Assembly (NCBI GenBank): GCA_018242585.1
Contig: JAFEBQ010000028.1
Location: 1-49,997, forward strand
Reading direction: 5' to 3'
Length of the DNA stretch: 49,997 nt
Origin: Planctomycetota bacterium
GTDB taxonomy: Bacteria > Planctomycetota > Planctomycetia > Pirellulales > PNKZ01
In this document: piece after piece, positions 25,656 to 34,489 of the stretch
Numbering within the stretch: position 1 is the stretch's first letter
Layout: every line of letters begins with the position of its first letter
Position numbers and translations under genes: made by a program
Notes under the pieces: generated by a model
What the model saw: the letters and a program-made list of their open reading frames with translations, nothing else
Database searches by the model: none
Told to the model about the DNA's origin: nothing

Positions 25656-27032
25656 ATGGACACGGCGCCCGTGACGGAGCGGCAATACAAAATCGAGGGT
25701 GGGCTGCCACTGGTCGGCCAGGTGACGGTTGCCGCCGCCAAAAACGCTATCGGCAAACAACTGGTCGCGTCGTTGCTCACGACCGAGCCGTGTGTGTTCG
25801 TCGGCGTGCCGCGGATCACCGAGATCGACGCCATTTTGGCCATGCTGGCCGACGTCGGCACCACGCACGTCTGGCTCGATCGCTCGACCCTCTGGGTCCA
25901 CACGCCCGAGATTCGCTCGACCGCCGTTGGGCAGCGTTACTCGGGCTTCAACCGCATTCCAATCTTGCTGCTCGGCCCCCTGTTGCATCGCGCGCGGTGT
26001 GTCAGCGTGCCGCTGGTCGGCGGCTGTCGCATCGGCCCGCGGCCGGTGGATTTTCACCTGGCCATTCTGCGGGCGATGGGCGCGCAAATCGAACAGACCG
26101 ACGAAGGACTGCGGGCGACGTGCGCGCGCCTGCGCGGCGCGACGGTTCGCTTGCCCTACCCCAGCGTCGGCGCGACCGAGAACGCCTTGCTGACCGCCGT
26201 GCTGGCCGTCGGCCGGACCACGCTCGAGAACGCCGCCCTCGAACCCGAGGTGCTCGACACGATTCACTTCCTGGTCACCATGGGGGCCAAGATCGAGGTC
26301 CGCGAAGGGCGGCGGATCATCATCGACGGCGTCGCTCGCCTGCACGGCGCGCGGCACGTGCCGATCGGCGACCGAATCGAAGTCGCGTCGTTCGCCGCCG
26401 CCGCCGTGGCGACCGATGGGCGAATCAGCGTCGTCGGCGCGCGCCCGGAACCGATGCGACCGTTCTTGGATGCACTCCGCGCCATCGGCGGCGCGTGCGA
26501 CGTCGAAGCTGGCGGCCTGACGTTCTATCGCGCGCGGCGCGAGCTGACCGCGGCGGCCATCGAGACCGACGTCTATCCCGGCTTTGCTACCGATTGGCAG
26601 CAGCCGCTGGTGGTCATGCTGACGCAATGCGCCGGCGTATCGACCGTGCATGAAACGGTCTACGAAGATCGCTTTGGCTACGTCGACGCCCTGGGCCGCA
26701 TGGGGGCCGATATCGAAGTCACGAGCGCCTGTCTGGGAAGCCTGCCCTGCCGGTTCCGCGCGCGGGGGCACTTGCACAGTTGCCGCATCCGCGGAGCGAC
26801 GCCGCTACGCGGCACGCGGATCGAAATTCCCGACCTCCGCGCAGGCTTCGCGTACGTGCTGGCCGCGCTGGTGGCCCACGGCACTTCCGAAGTGGCCGGC
26901 ATCGCTCACCTGGAACGCGGCTACGCCGACGTGGCGCAAAAGCTCCAAGCCATCGGCGCGCAATTCACGGTGACCGAGCCAGCGATTGCCGCGCAACCAT
27001 CAGCGGCCATGTCCGTTTCTTCGCAGTCATAA
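25656..27032 (+). CDS. MurA-type UDP-GlcNAc enolpyruvyl transferase
   Basis: 458 residues, longer than typical MurA (about 420). The EPSP-synthase-like fold is clear: YKIEGGLPLVGQVTV at the start; K29 and N30 in AAKNA for UDP-GlcNAc binding; the catalytic-loop cysteine C124 in GGCRIGPRPVD; D313 in FATDWQQP, equivalent to the catalytic Asp; and EDRFGYVDALGRMGADIE near the C-terminus. It would transfer enolpyruvate from PEP to UDP-GlcNAc, the first committed step of peptidoglycan synthesis; Cys at the loop predicts fosfomycin sensitivity. It stands alone, away from other mur genes, so it may be the housekeeping enzyme or a paralogue. The ATG at 25656 with AGGGAGGA is preferred over 25620. Confidence 0.8.
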   Translation: MDTAPVTERQYKIEGGLPLVGQVTVAAAKNAIGKQLVASLLTTEPCVFVGVPRITEIDAILAMLADVGTTHVWLDRSTLWVHTPEIRSTAVGQRYSGFNRIPILLLGPLLHRARCVSVPLVGGCRIGPRPVDFHLAILRAMGAQIEQTDEGLRATCARLRGATVRLPYPSVGATENALLTAVLAVGRTTLENAALEPEVLDTIHFLVTMGAKIEVREGRRIIIDGVARLHGARHVPIGDRIEVASFAAAAVATDGRISVVGARPEPMRPFLDALRAIGGACDVEAGGLTFYRARRELTAAAIETDVYPGFATDWQQPLVVMLTQCAGVSTVHETVYEDRFGYVDALGRMGADIEVTSACLGSLPCRFRARGHLHSCRIRGATPLRGTRIEIPDLRAGFAYVLAALVAHGTSEVAGIAHLERGYADVAQKLQAIGAQFTVTEPAIAAQPSAAMSVSSQS

Positions 27033-27053
27033 CCTCATCCCACGGCGCGCACC

Positions 27054-27272
27054 AACCCTTCTCCCTCCGGGAGAAGGTGGCCGAAGGCCGGATGAGGGTC
27101 AGCGTCGACCGATTGGAGTGCGTGACCTCGGGACACGTGGACCCTCATCCGTCGGCTACCGCCGCCACCTTCTCCCGGTGGGAGAAGGGTTCTGCATCAG
27201 CGTCGCACTCGCCTGACGCGCACCCCTCACCCTGTTCGCCATGCGAACTACCCTCTCCCACAAGGGGCGAGG
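27054..27272. repeat. Composite hairpin repeat, family C, copy 2
   Basis: Modules of the 14279-14410 element recur: CCCTTCTCCC-GGGAGAAGG-GGCCGAAGGCCGGATGAGGG, then an inverted copy ACCCTCATCC to GGGAGAAGGG, and a CCCTCACCC-GTTCGCC-GCGAAC-CCCTCTCCC-GGGGCGAGGG module. It fills the 338-bp gap between the MurA-type gene and the PQQ/heme gene. The long open frame of that gene runs back through it only by chance. Confidence 0.85.
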
Positions 27273-27370
27273 GTGGGAATGCCGCGGCGCGTTATCGCAT
27301 CCTGACATGCGCGCCAGCTATAATGTCGCCCGTTGTGTTCCGTGTTTCATCTCGCCCGCTCGTATTCACT

Positions 27371-30340
27371 ATGCGCTTCATACGTCCTCTCCTCGCCGCC
27401 TTGGTCCTGGTCTCGACTTTCATCTCAAGCGCGTTTGCCGCCGAAGCCCCCGCCGGCAAGCGGGCCCCCTGGACCACTTCAAAGCTTCACGGCACGCCGA
27501 CGACGCCCGAGCCTTATCGCGTGGCGCCGGCGTTCGCGAACCTGCGCTTTCAACGCCCGACGTGCGTCGAAGAGTTTCCCGGGGGCGATCGGCTGCTGGT
27601 GACCGAGATCGGCGGCAAGGTCTTCACTTTTCCCAAGCGCGCCGACGTGGCCGCCGCCGATTTGCTGATCGACCTGCGGGCCGAATTGCGGCAAGGCTGG
27701 CTCGCGGTTCTCGACGCCGCGTTTCATCCGCGCTTCGCCGACAATCGCCAGTTGTATATTGCCTATGTCCATCCCGACGGCGGCCGCGCCCGGGTCTCGC
27801 GGTTCACCGTCGAGCGCTCGGACCCGCCGCGCGTCACTCGCGCCAGCGAACAAGTGCTGCTCGATTGGCCCGCCGCGGGGCACTCGGGAGGCTGTTTGGA
27901 GTTCGGCCCCGATGGGCTGCTGTACATTTCGACTGGCGACGGCTCGGGGCCGAACCCGCCCGACGGGCTGACCACTGGACAGGACGTGACCGATCTGTTG
28001 GGCTCGATCCTGAGGATCGACGTCGATCATCCAGCCGGCGGGCAACCTTACTCGATCCCGGCTGACAATCCGTTCGGCGAACTGGCCGGGGCGCGCCCCG
28101 AAGTCTGGGCCTATGGCCTGCGCAACCCTTGGAAGTTCGGCATCGATCGTCGCTCGGGCGAGGTCTTCGCCGCCGACAACGGTTGGGAGTCGTGGGAGAT
28201 GGTCCATCGCATCGTCCGCGGCGGCAACTGCGGCTGGCCCGTGATGGAAGGTCGCGTCGCGCTACGCAGCGAAGTGAAACTCGGCCCGACGCCCATTCTG
28301 CCACCGGTCAAGGATCACCCGCACACCGAGGCCAACTCGGTCATCGGCGGGCCGGTTTATCGCGGCTCGCGCGTGCCGGGGCTCGACGGGGCGTTCGTCT
28401 ATGGCGATTACATCACCGGGACCATCTGGGCCGTGCGACCCGACAAGGACCAGTCCTACTCGCACATCACGCTCTGCGACACCGATCTGCGGATCGTCGC
28501 CTTTGCCGAGGGGAGCCGCGGCGAGTTGTACGTGCTGGATCACGATTTCACCGGACAGATTTACGAGTTGCTGCCGAACGATGAACCGGATTTGTCAAGC
28601 AGCTTCCCGCGCCGGCTAAGCGAGACGGGCCTGTTCGCCTCGGTGCCGCGGCACGAGCCAGCGCCGGGCGTCGCGCCGTACCGGGTAACCGTCCCCCGCT
28701 GGGTCGACGGCGCTCGGGCCAGGCGGTGGGTCGCGGTCCCCGGCTCGGCCACGATCGAACTGGCCGCGACGCCCGAGGTGAGTTCGACGTTTCCCGAGGG
28801 AACGGTGCTGGTCAAGGAGCTGTACCTGCCCCTCAGTGCGGCCTTGGAGTATCCGCTCGAAGTGCAACTGCTCCATTACTACCGGGGCGTCTGGCGACCT
28901 TATACCTACCAATGGAATGACACCGGCACGGACGCCACGTTGGTCGATTCGATCGGGGCCAGCCGGCAGTTCGCTCCTGTGACCGGGTTGAGCTACACCG
29001 TCGCGCTCCCTGAGCGGACCTGGCACTTCAACGCGGTGAACGAGTGCAAGCTGTGCCACAACGCCGGACCAAAGTTCGTCCTGGGCTTCACAGCCCAACA
29101 GCTCAATCGCCCTGCACCGAGTGAAGCGTCGCCAGATACTCGGCAGTTGCAGCGTTTGGTCGCGCAAGGCGTGTTGTCCTCCGCGCCGGTGTTGGCGGCC
29201 GACGATCCGTCGCGCTTGGTTGATCCGCACGACGCGACGCAACCGCTCGACGATCGGGCTCGCTCGTACCTGCACGGCAACTGCGCGATGTGCCATCATC
29301 CCGGCGGCAACGCCATCGTCTCGTTCTTCCTCCGCCGCGATCTGCCGTTCGACAAGCTGAACACCAACAAGGGGACCGGCATCGGCACGTTCGGCCTGCA
29401 CGACGCCCGGCTGATCGTCGCCGGCGACCCGTACCGGAGCGTGCTGCTCTATCGGATGTCCAAGCTGGGCTATGCGCGGATGCCGTACATCGGTTCGCGC
29501 GTGGTCGACAGCGATGGCGTGGCGCTGGTGGCCGAGTGGATTCGCTCGCTGCCGCCGGTGGTGCCGCAAGCAAGTGCGCCGGTCGCGAGTGCTGCTCCGG
29601 CGGGCGGCGCGGCCAGCTTCGACCTGGCGGCGGAACTGGCCGAGAATCTACGCGTGGCCGAGTTGGTCCGCGCCGAGGGAAAGGACAGCGATGCCGCGAT
29701 CCGTGGGCTGGTCCGCACGACCGGTTCGGCGCTGGCTCTGTCGACGCAACTGCACGCCGGCGCGGTCAAGCTGCGCAACCGTGAAGTGGCCGTGACGGCG
29801 GGAGCGGCCGCGCCCAGCGACATCCGCGGCCTGTTCGAGACGTTCATTCCCGAGGCCCAGCGGAAGCAAACGCTCGGCACAACGGTCGATCCGCAAGTGA
29901 TCTTGAACCTGCGCGGCGATCGCGAGCGCGGGAAGCTGATCTTCTTCAGCGACGGGGCGCGATGCCGGAATTGCCACGACCCGGACAACCGCAACCTGTC
30001 GCTCGGTCCGACGCTGGCCGACATTCGCCAGAAATATCCCAAGCCGGCCGATCTGCTGCTGCACGTCTTGCAGCCGTCGCTGAAGATCGACGAGCCGTTC
30101 GCGGCTTTCACGTTGGTGACGACCGACGGCCGGGCGCTCGTGGGGTTGCTGGTCGAGCAGACCGACGCGGCCGTGACGTTGAAGACTCTCGAGCGGCAAC
30201 TGGTCCGCGTCCCGCGCAGCGAGATCGAGGAGTTGCAGCGGAGCGACAAGTCGCTCATGCCCGACAGAATCCTCAGCGACCTGACCGCCCAGGAAGCGGC
30301 GGATTTGTTTGAGTATTTAAGGTCCGCCAGCGGCAAGTGA
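27371..30340 (+). CDS. Secreted PQQ sugar dehydrogenase-multiheme cytochrome fusion
   Basis: 989 residues. A signal peptide (about 1-24) precedes a six-bladed glucose/sorbosone dehydrogenase propeller (about 45-400): FPGGDRLLVTEIGGK, SGGCLEFGPDGLLYIS, YGLRNPWKFGID, GGPVYRG. An interdomain segment follows, then three heme c sites: C559 (CKLCH), C638 (CAMCH) and C865 (CRNCH). The last 100 residues (TDGRALVGLLVEQTD to QEAADLFEYLRS) are the planctomycete-type heme-binding tail also present in the 38590-42351 protein. It should oxidise an aldose with PQQ and pass electrons down its own hemes. ATG 27371 begins the signal peptide. Confidence 0.88.
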   Translation: MRFIRPLLAALVLVSTFISSAFAAEAPAGKRAPWTTSKLHGTPTTPEPYRVAPAFANLRFQRPTCVEEFPGGDRLLVTEIGGKVFTFPKRADVAAADLLIDLRAELRQGWLAVLDAAFHPRFADNRQLYIAYVHPDGGRARVSRFTVERSDPPRVTRASEQVLLDWPAAGHSGGCLEFGPDGLLYISTGDGSGPNPPDGLTTGQDVTDLLGSILRIDVDHPAGGQPYSIPADNPFGELAGARPEVWAYGLRNPWKFGIDRRSGEVFAADNGWESWEMVHRIVRGGNCGWPVMEGRVALRSEVKLGPTPILPPVKDHPHTEANSVIGGPVYRGSRVPGLDGAFVYGDYITGTIWAVRPDKDQSYSHITLCDTDLRIVAFAEGSRGELYVLDHDFTGQIYELLPNDEPDLSSSFPRRLSETGLFASVPRHEPAPGVAPYRVTVPRWVDGARARRWVAVPGSATIELAATPEVSSTFPEGTVLVKELYLPLSAALEYPLEVQLLHYYRGVWRPYTYQWNDTGTDATLVDSIGASRQFAPVTGLSYTVALPERTWHFNAVNECKLCHNAGPKFVLGFTAQQLNRPAPSEASPDTRQLQRLVAQGVLSSAPVLAADDPSRLVDPHDATQPLDDRARSYLHGNCAMCHHPGGNAIVSFFLRRDLPFDKLNTNKGTGIGTFGLHDARLIVAGDPYRSVLLYRMSKLGYARMPYIGSRVVDSDGVALVAEWIRSLPPVVPQASAPVASAAPAGGAASFDLAAELAENLRVAELVRAEGKDSDAAIRGLVRTTGSALALSTQLHAGAVKLRNREVAVTAGAAAPSDIRGLFETFIPEAQRKQTLGTTVDPQVILNLRGDRERGKLIFFSDGARCRNCHDPDNRNLSLGPTLADIRQKYPKPADLLLHVLQPSLKIDEPFAAFTLVTTDGRALVGLLVEQTDAAVTLKTLERQLVRVPRSEIEELQRSDKSLMPDRILSDLTAQEAADLFEYLRSASGK

Positions 30341-30345
30341 CAACC

Positions 30346-30370
30346 GTAGGGTACGCACCCTGTGCGTACC
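30346..30370. repeat. 25-bp palindromic repeat, family D, left copy
   Basis: GTAGGGTACGCACCCTGTGC onward, internally palindromic (GGTACGCA/TGCGTACC). It starts 6 nt past the stop of the PQQ/heme gene. An inverted copy with three mismatches is at 30697-30721, so the two bracket a 326-bp segment. Confidence 0.8.
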
Positions 30371-30378
30371 TTGCGTCT

Positions 30379-30663
30379 CTAAAGATAATCGCCCGTGAGC
30401 ACGCAGACGAGCAGCAACGTGATGAGCGTCATCAAAGGAATGATCGCAATACCCACGGCGAGCGCAGCGACGAACGCCCAACTGCGGTAAACGCCAAGGC
30501 GGCTGAGGAATGCAGCTACTAGAATCGCAGTGGCAGGCGACAAGCTGTTGGCAATAGCGAATGCTGCAATCTCGCCAAGTCGTCTTGATATTGTTGGCGA
30601 TTCGCCAGTTCCATAGATCGCAATATCAACCCACGTGCAATGCCTAGCTAATGCGACAGTACA
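30379..30663 (-). pseudogene. Membrane protein fragment lacking a start codon
   Basis: On the minus strand a frame is open from 30663 down to a TAG at 30381-30379 (94 codons), without ATG or GTG. It reads as a membrane protein tail: IAAFAIANSLSPATAILVAA, then LSRLGVYRSWAFVAALAVG and IAIIPLMTLITLLLVCVLTG, ending GDYL. Two convincing hydrophobic helices argue that it is protein coding or recently so. The N-terminal part seems lost. It is bracketed by the inverted 25-bp repeats at 30346 and 30697. It might still be translated from an unusual start. Confidence 0.45.
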
Positions 30664-30696
30664 TCAACAACCGGCGATCGATACGCACATTCTCTC

Positions 30697-30721
30697 GGTA
30701 CGCACGGGGTGCGTGCCCTGC
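30697..30721. repeat. 25-bp palindromic repeat, family D, right copy
   Basis: GGTACGCACGGGGTGCGTGC onward; the reverse complement matches the left copy at 22 of 25 positions. It ends 29 nt before the stop of the lipoprotein gene. Confidence 0.8.
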
Positions 30722-30750
30722 AAGTTGACCGAACGTCAACCAGGCCGCGA

Positions 30751-31320
30751 TCAATTCGGCGGCGTGTGTTTGAGAGCCTGAATCGCCGGATCGTGGCGGT
30801 AAATCTCCTTGGCCATGGCGACGAACTTCTCGGTTCTGAAAGGGATCGTCGCCTTGAGCTGGCCGTCCTCGACACGCGCCAGGTCGCCACAATCGAAGCA
30901 CACCAGCAGTTCAATCGCCTCGTCCTGGCCCACCAGTCGAAAGGCGATTCCGGGGCTGAATATGCAAGCCGCCGGCGGATGCGAGTTGTAATTCTTGTCG
31001 TCGAGCAGAATCACACGCAGGTCGCGACTGGTTTTCTCGTCGAGCGTGATGATCGACACAATCGGATAGCCGCCGATGGTCGGCTGGTCGAGCTTGGCGT
31101 CGTCGTTCGCCGCGATCCGCAGGCTGCCGACGCGCAGGATTTCGATCAGCCCGGCGTGAGCGATCGTGTGCTCGGCGTGTCCCGGCTTCTTACCAGCATC
31201 CTTCTGCGCGTCGGGCTTCTCGTAGAACTCGGTCGTCGCGGGCCCTAGATGCTTTCGCTCCGGCGCGCAGCCCATTACGCCCAACAGTCCGAGTAGAACG
31301 CAAGATCGAAGTAGAAGCAT
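30751..31320 (-). CDS. Small lipoprotein of unknown function
   Basis: 189 residues. A lipobox LGVMGC with C18 as the lipidation site follows a 17-residue leader. The mature part has IGGYPIVSIITLDEKTSRDLR and a block ELLVCFDCGDLARVEDG around residues 135-150, whose two cysteines might bind metal; the C-terminus is ALKHTPPN. ATG 31320 has GGAGGTG 5 nt upstream, placed in the 15-nt gap after the TauE/SafE stop, so the two genes are an operon. The function is not recognised. Confidence 0.75.
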   Translation of the reverse strand: MLLLRSCVLLGLLGVMGCAPERKHLGPATTEFYEKPDAQKDAGKKPGHAEHTIAHAGLIEILRVGSLRIAANDDAKLDQPTIGGYPIVSIITLDEKTSRDLRVILLDDKNYNSHPPAACIFSPGIAFRLVGQDEAIELLVCFDCGDLARVEDGQLKATIPFRTEKFVAMAKEIYRHDPAIQALKHTPPN

Positions 31321-31335
31321 GGCGACACCTCCACG

Positions 31336-32082
31336 CTAGATGATACCCATCAGCCGCAACCCCGCCACCAAAGCAAAAACTAGCAACAGGGTATCGAACC
31401 AGCGCTGGTTAATACGGTGGACCAGCCAGCGGCCGATGACCATGCCCAGCACGATCGCCGGCGCCAAAGCCGCGTCCATCGCCAGCGTGTCGGGATGAAT
31501 CAGTCCCAAGCTGGCGCTGATCGGCAGCTTGCTCAGGTTGACGATCAAAAAGAACCAGGCGGTCGTGCCGACGAACTCGTACTTGGGCAAGCTGACCGCC
31601 AGCAAGTAGATCGCCACGATCGGCCCGGCCGCGTTCGCCAACATGGTCGACAAGCCGGCCAGCAGACCGATCGTCCAGGCGAACCAACGGGCGTGCGGGA
31701 TGTGCTCGAACCAGTCGCCGCGCCACATCCGGGCCAGTTGCAACACGGCCAGGCTGAGTACGATGCCACCAATCAAAGGCTTGAACATCCGATCGTCCAG
31801 CCGCCCCATCAGCCACCAGCCGACCAGAATGCCGATCGCCGCAGGCAGCAGCAGCCGGCGAATGTAATCCCACCTCGCGTGCTGGCGAAAGAAGAAGACA
31901 GCGCTGATGTCGCCGATGACCAGCATGGGCAACAGCGCGCCGGTCGACTCGCGCGCGCCAAGCAACATGGCAAAGACGATCACATGGAACAGGCCGACAC
32001 CGGCAAAGCCGCTCTTCGAGAAGCCGATGCCCATCGCGGCCACGACGGCCAGCAGCCATTGCAGGGGAGTTAAGTCGGGCAT
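31336..32082 (-). CDS. TauE/SafE-family membrane transporter
   Basis: 248 residues with about eight membrane helices in two halves, as in sulfite/organosulfur exporters. The first half shows GIGFSKSGFAGVGLFHVI and LLPMLVIGDISAVFFFRQHA, the second LLAGLSTMLANAAGPIVAIYL, both typical repeats of the family. The usual role is export of sulfite, sulfoacetate or related anions; the actual substrate is not readable. It is cotranscribed with the lipoprotein 15 nt downstream. A sulfite-oxidase-like enzyme lies at 20099 but is too distant to link. Confidence 0.85.
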   Translation of the reverse strand: MPDLTPLQWLLAVVAAMGIGFSKSGFAGVGLFHVIVFAMLLGARESTGALLPMLVIGDISAVFFFRQHARWDYIRRLLLPAAIGILVGWWLMGRLDDRMFKPLIGGIVLSLAVLQLARMWRGDWFEHIPHARWFAWTIGLLAGLSTMLANAAGPIVAIYLLAVSLPKYEFVGTTAWFFLIVNLSKLPISASLGLIHPDTLAMDAALAPAIVLGMVIGRWLVHRINQRWFDTLLLVFALVAGLRLMGII

Positions 32083-32166
32083 GGGGATTCGCGGGTCATT
32101 CGTGAGGGAAAGCGTTCAAGAGTAGCAAGCTGAGTACACGTGCGATACGGGTTCCGTTGGGGCGAA

Positions 32167-32201
32167 TGTCAGTTGTCCGTGGTCAGTGGTCAGTTGTGGG
32201 G
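32167..32201. repeat. Heptamer array, core word NGTCAGT
   Basis: Five 7-nt units in phase: TGTCAGT, TGTCCGT, GGTCAGT, GGTCAGT, TGTGGGG. The complementary word ACTGAC(M) appears at 38564-38591. It lies in the 454-bp gap between the divergent TauE/SafE and lipase genes. Confidence 0.75.
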
Positions 32202-32221
32202 GAGCAAGGCACTTGTCAATG

Positions 32222-32293
32222 CGTCATTCCCGCGCAGGCGGGAAGCTCGTGGTGACGCGTAATGTCTAGATTCCCGCCTGCGCGGGAATGACG
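32222..32293. repeat. 72-bp hairpin repeat, family A, copy 4
   Basis: Same inverted arms as the three copies to the left, with a slightly different inner junction (GGGAAGCTCG). It lies 20 nt right of a heptamer array. Confidence 0.88.
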
Positions 32294-32337
32294 TAGGGGC
32301 GACGCCGCAGCCGAGTACAACGGACTGCATTACTGCA

Positions 32338-32407
32338 GTAGCCGAAGTCGTAAGACTTCGGATGCCTCGATGCCGCACCGTCTGAAGTCTTACGACTTCA
32401 GCTACTG
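32338..32407. repeat. Inverted repeat, family E, copy 2
   Basis: GTAGCCGAAGTCGTAAGACTTC pairs with GAAGTCTTACGACTTCAGCTAC. Each arm is itself a hairpin, GAAGTC-GTAA-GACTTC type. It matches 25291-25358. Confidence 0.85.
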
Positions 32408-32440
32408 CACGGCAGGCAACTGGTGGCAGAGCGTCCCCCC

Positions 32441-32475
32441 ACTAGCAACTAGGAACCAGCAACTAGCAACTTCCC
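32441..32475. repeat. Heptamer array, core word ACTAGCA
   Basis: Units ACTAGCA, ACTAGGA, ACCAGCA, ACTAGCA, then ACTTCCC. The same word and the same ACTTCCC ending recur at 38206-38233. It is about 60 nt upstream of the lipase start. Confidence 0.75.
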
Positions 32476-32536
32476 CCGATTTCATGTGCTAGACTTGTTC
32501 GCCCCAAAGCGCAGGAAGGACGGAGTCGTTCGCGCT

Positions 32537-34438
32537 ATGTCGCACGGTTGCACAAGTCGGCGCATCTTCACATCACCAAACCGCTCGTTCGTCTTTTGCG
32601 CGTTGTTGGTGGTAAACCTTGCCACCTTTGCCGGCTGTAAATGCTGGTCAAAGCCTGCCGAGTGGCGCGACGGCGAGTGCCGCTACGACCACACAATCCA
32701 CCACACGGCCACCGAAGTAGTCGTCGCGCCGGCGGGTCACACGCACGGTTTTTCCAAGCCACTCGGCTGCCCCAAGTCGCTGGTCCTGGCCCGCGAGGCC
32801 AGCAACCTGGAAGCGGCCGGCGACGCGCTGTGCGTCGACGCCTATTACGCCGCCGCGTGCCAGGCCTGGCGCGAGGTGGCCGCGCTCGGGCGGAAGCCTT
32901 CGCGAACCGAGCTGGCGGAAGTATCCCAGCCATATCACGCCTGTGTGGCCAAGCTGATCGTCACGGCCGATCGGTTTCACAAGATCGATCCGGATCGGGG
33001 GCTGCAAGTGCTCGACCACGGCCGGCAGGTGATCGTGCCGATCGAGCGCTTGGGCTTCGCCTGGAGCAGCGAGGACTTCAACGGCTTTGAACTGGTTGGC
33101 GAGTACAAGATCGGCAAGCGTTCGCCGACGACGCGCACCACGGGCCTGGGCGTGCCGCTGGTCGTCAAGCGTTTGCGTTGCCAGCGTGATGAGTTCTATC
33201 GCGAAGTGCAACCGTTCGCGGCCACGGCCGTGTTGTGTCCGCGCGAGCCGCGGCCGATTGCCCAGCGTTCGAGTCGCGGGCGCGCGGCCTCGGCCACCAA
33301 CGAACCCGAGATCGTCACGCCCGAGCTGTTGTCGGCCGAGACGTGCTTCGAGCTGCGACTCTACAACCCGTTGAACTGCGCGCAGGTTGAATTGACGAGC
33401 GGGCGTTGGCCCCTGGCCGGCGACCAGACAGCGCCACTGGCCTGGCAGATGAGCCAGAGCCGGAACAATCCGGTCCAGGCGTTCCTGCGTCCCGACGCCA
33501 ACGACGCCGAGCCCCAGTTGGTGATGCTCGAACCGTACCAGGCGGGCAAGATTCCGGTGGTGTTCGTACACGGTTTGTTGTCGGACCCCAGCACGTGGAT
33601 CGACCTGGGGAACCAGTTGCGGGCCCAGGCCTGGTTCCGCGAGCGTTACCAGGTCTGGGTATTCCGCTATCCAACCGGGGCGCCGTTTCTGGTCAGCGCG
33701 GCGGCGCTGCGGCGCGAGCTGAACGCCGCCTTGCACAGCGCGCCCGAGGCTGAGGGGGATCTGGCCGGCAACTTCATGGTGCTGGTCGGGCACAGCATGG
33801 GGGGCTTGGTCTCGAAGCTGCAAGTCACCGATAGCGGCAACCGGCTGTGGGAGTTGGTGGCCAATCGGCCGATGGACCAACTGGTGGCCAGCGACGCCGA
33901 TCGGAACCACTTGCAGCAGGTGTTCTGCTTCGAGCCGCAGCCGTTTGTCCGGCACGTGGTGTTCATCGGCACGCCGCATCGCGGCTCGACCATGGCGCGG
34001 CGCGGGATTGGTCGGTTGACGTCGCTGGTGGCTCGCGAAAGCAGCGAAGCCAAGGAGCGGCAGCGGCGGCTGATGGACGACAACCCGGGCGCGTTCAAGA
34101 CCGCGCTGCGGATGAAGATTCCGACCAGCGTCGATCTGCTCGAGCCGTCGAACCCGCTGCTGGCGGCGATGGAGCAGATGCCCATCGCCCCGTGCGTGCA
34201 GTTGCACTCGATCATCGGCGTGGCCAAGCCAGTGTCGTGCGAAGGACCGGGCGACGGCGTGGTGACGGTCGCCAGCGCCACCCACCCGGGCGTGGCGTCC
34301 GAGAAGCTGGTCGACGAGAAGCACGAAGAACTGCACCACGCGGCGGCCACGGTGATCGAGCTAGAGCGGATTCTGCAGCAAAACGCCCGCGATTACGCCC
34401 GAGCGCTGGACCGAGGGGAGATGCGAAACGATGAATGA
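32537..34438 (+). CDS. Lipoprotein alpha/beta-hydrolase (lipase-like)
   Basis: 633 residues. The leader with LLVVNLATFAGC places C34 as a lipidation site. The hydrolase domain occupies the second half: FVHGLLSDPSTWIDL (oxyanion region), nucleophile S420 in VGHSMGGLVSK, and GTPHRGSTMARRG. This pattern resembles triacylglycerol lipases and PGAP1-type esterases. The first 330 residues show no known domain. The stop codon TGA (34436-34438) falls inside a heptamer array that starts at 34426, so the last four residues (RNDE region) are repeat-derived. ATG 32537 is preferred to the GTG at 32486, which lies closer to repeats. Confidence 0.82.
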   Translation: MSHGCTSRRIFTSPNRSFVFCALLVVNLATFAGCKCWSKPAEWRDGECRYDHTIHHTATEVVVAPAGHTHGFSKPLGCPKSLVLAREASNLEAAGDALCVDAYYAAACQAWREVAALGRKPSRTELAEVSQPYHACVAKLIVTADRFHKIDPDRGLQVLDHGRQVIVPIERLGFAWSSEDFNGFELVGEYKIGKRSPTTRTTGLGVPLVVKRLRCQRDEFYREVQPFAATAVLCPREPRPIAQRSSRGRAASATNEPEIVTPELLSAETCFELRLYNPLNCAQVELTSGRWPLAGDQTAPLAWQMSQSRNNPVQAFLRPDANDAEPQLVMLEPYQAGKIPVVFVHGLLSDPSTWIDLGNQLRAQAWFRERYQVWVFRYPTGAPFLVSAAALRRELNAALHSAPEAEGDLAGNFMVLVGHSMGGLVSKLQVTDSGNRLWELVANRPMDQLVASDADRNHLQQVFCFEPQPFVRHVVFIGTPHRGSTMARRGIGRLTSLVARESSEAKERQRRLMDDNPGAFKTALRMKIPTSVDLLEPSNPLLAAMEQMPIAPCVQLHSIIGVAKPVSCEGPGDGVVTVASATHPGVASEKLVDEKHEELHHAAATVIELERILQQNARDYARALDRGEMRNDE

Positions 34439-34453
34439 TAAACGATAAGCGGA
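34426..34453. repeat. Heptamer array AAACGAT, overlapping a stop codon
   Basis: Units AAACGAT, GAATGAT, AAACGAT, AAGCGGA, in phase. The second unit supplies the TGA that ends the lipase gene. The inverse array follows at 34490. Confidence 0.8.
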
Positions 34454-34489
34454 AGACATCCGACAGCAACGCATTTCCGCCTTTCCTTG

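Noticed and set aside
26780..27370. Upstream extension of the PQQ/heme gene by 197 codons
   Set aside because: Runs through the MurA-type gene and the family C repeat; the signal peptide starts at 27371.
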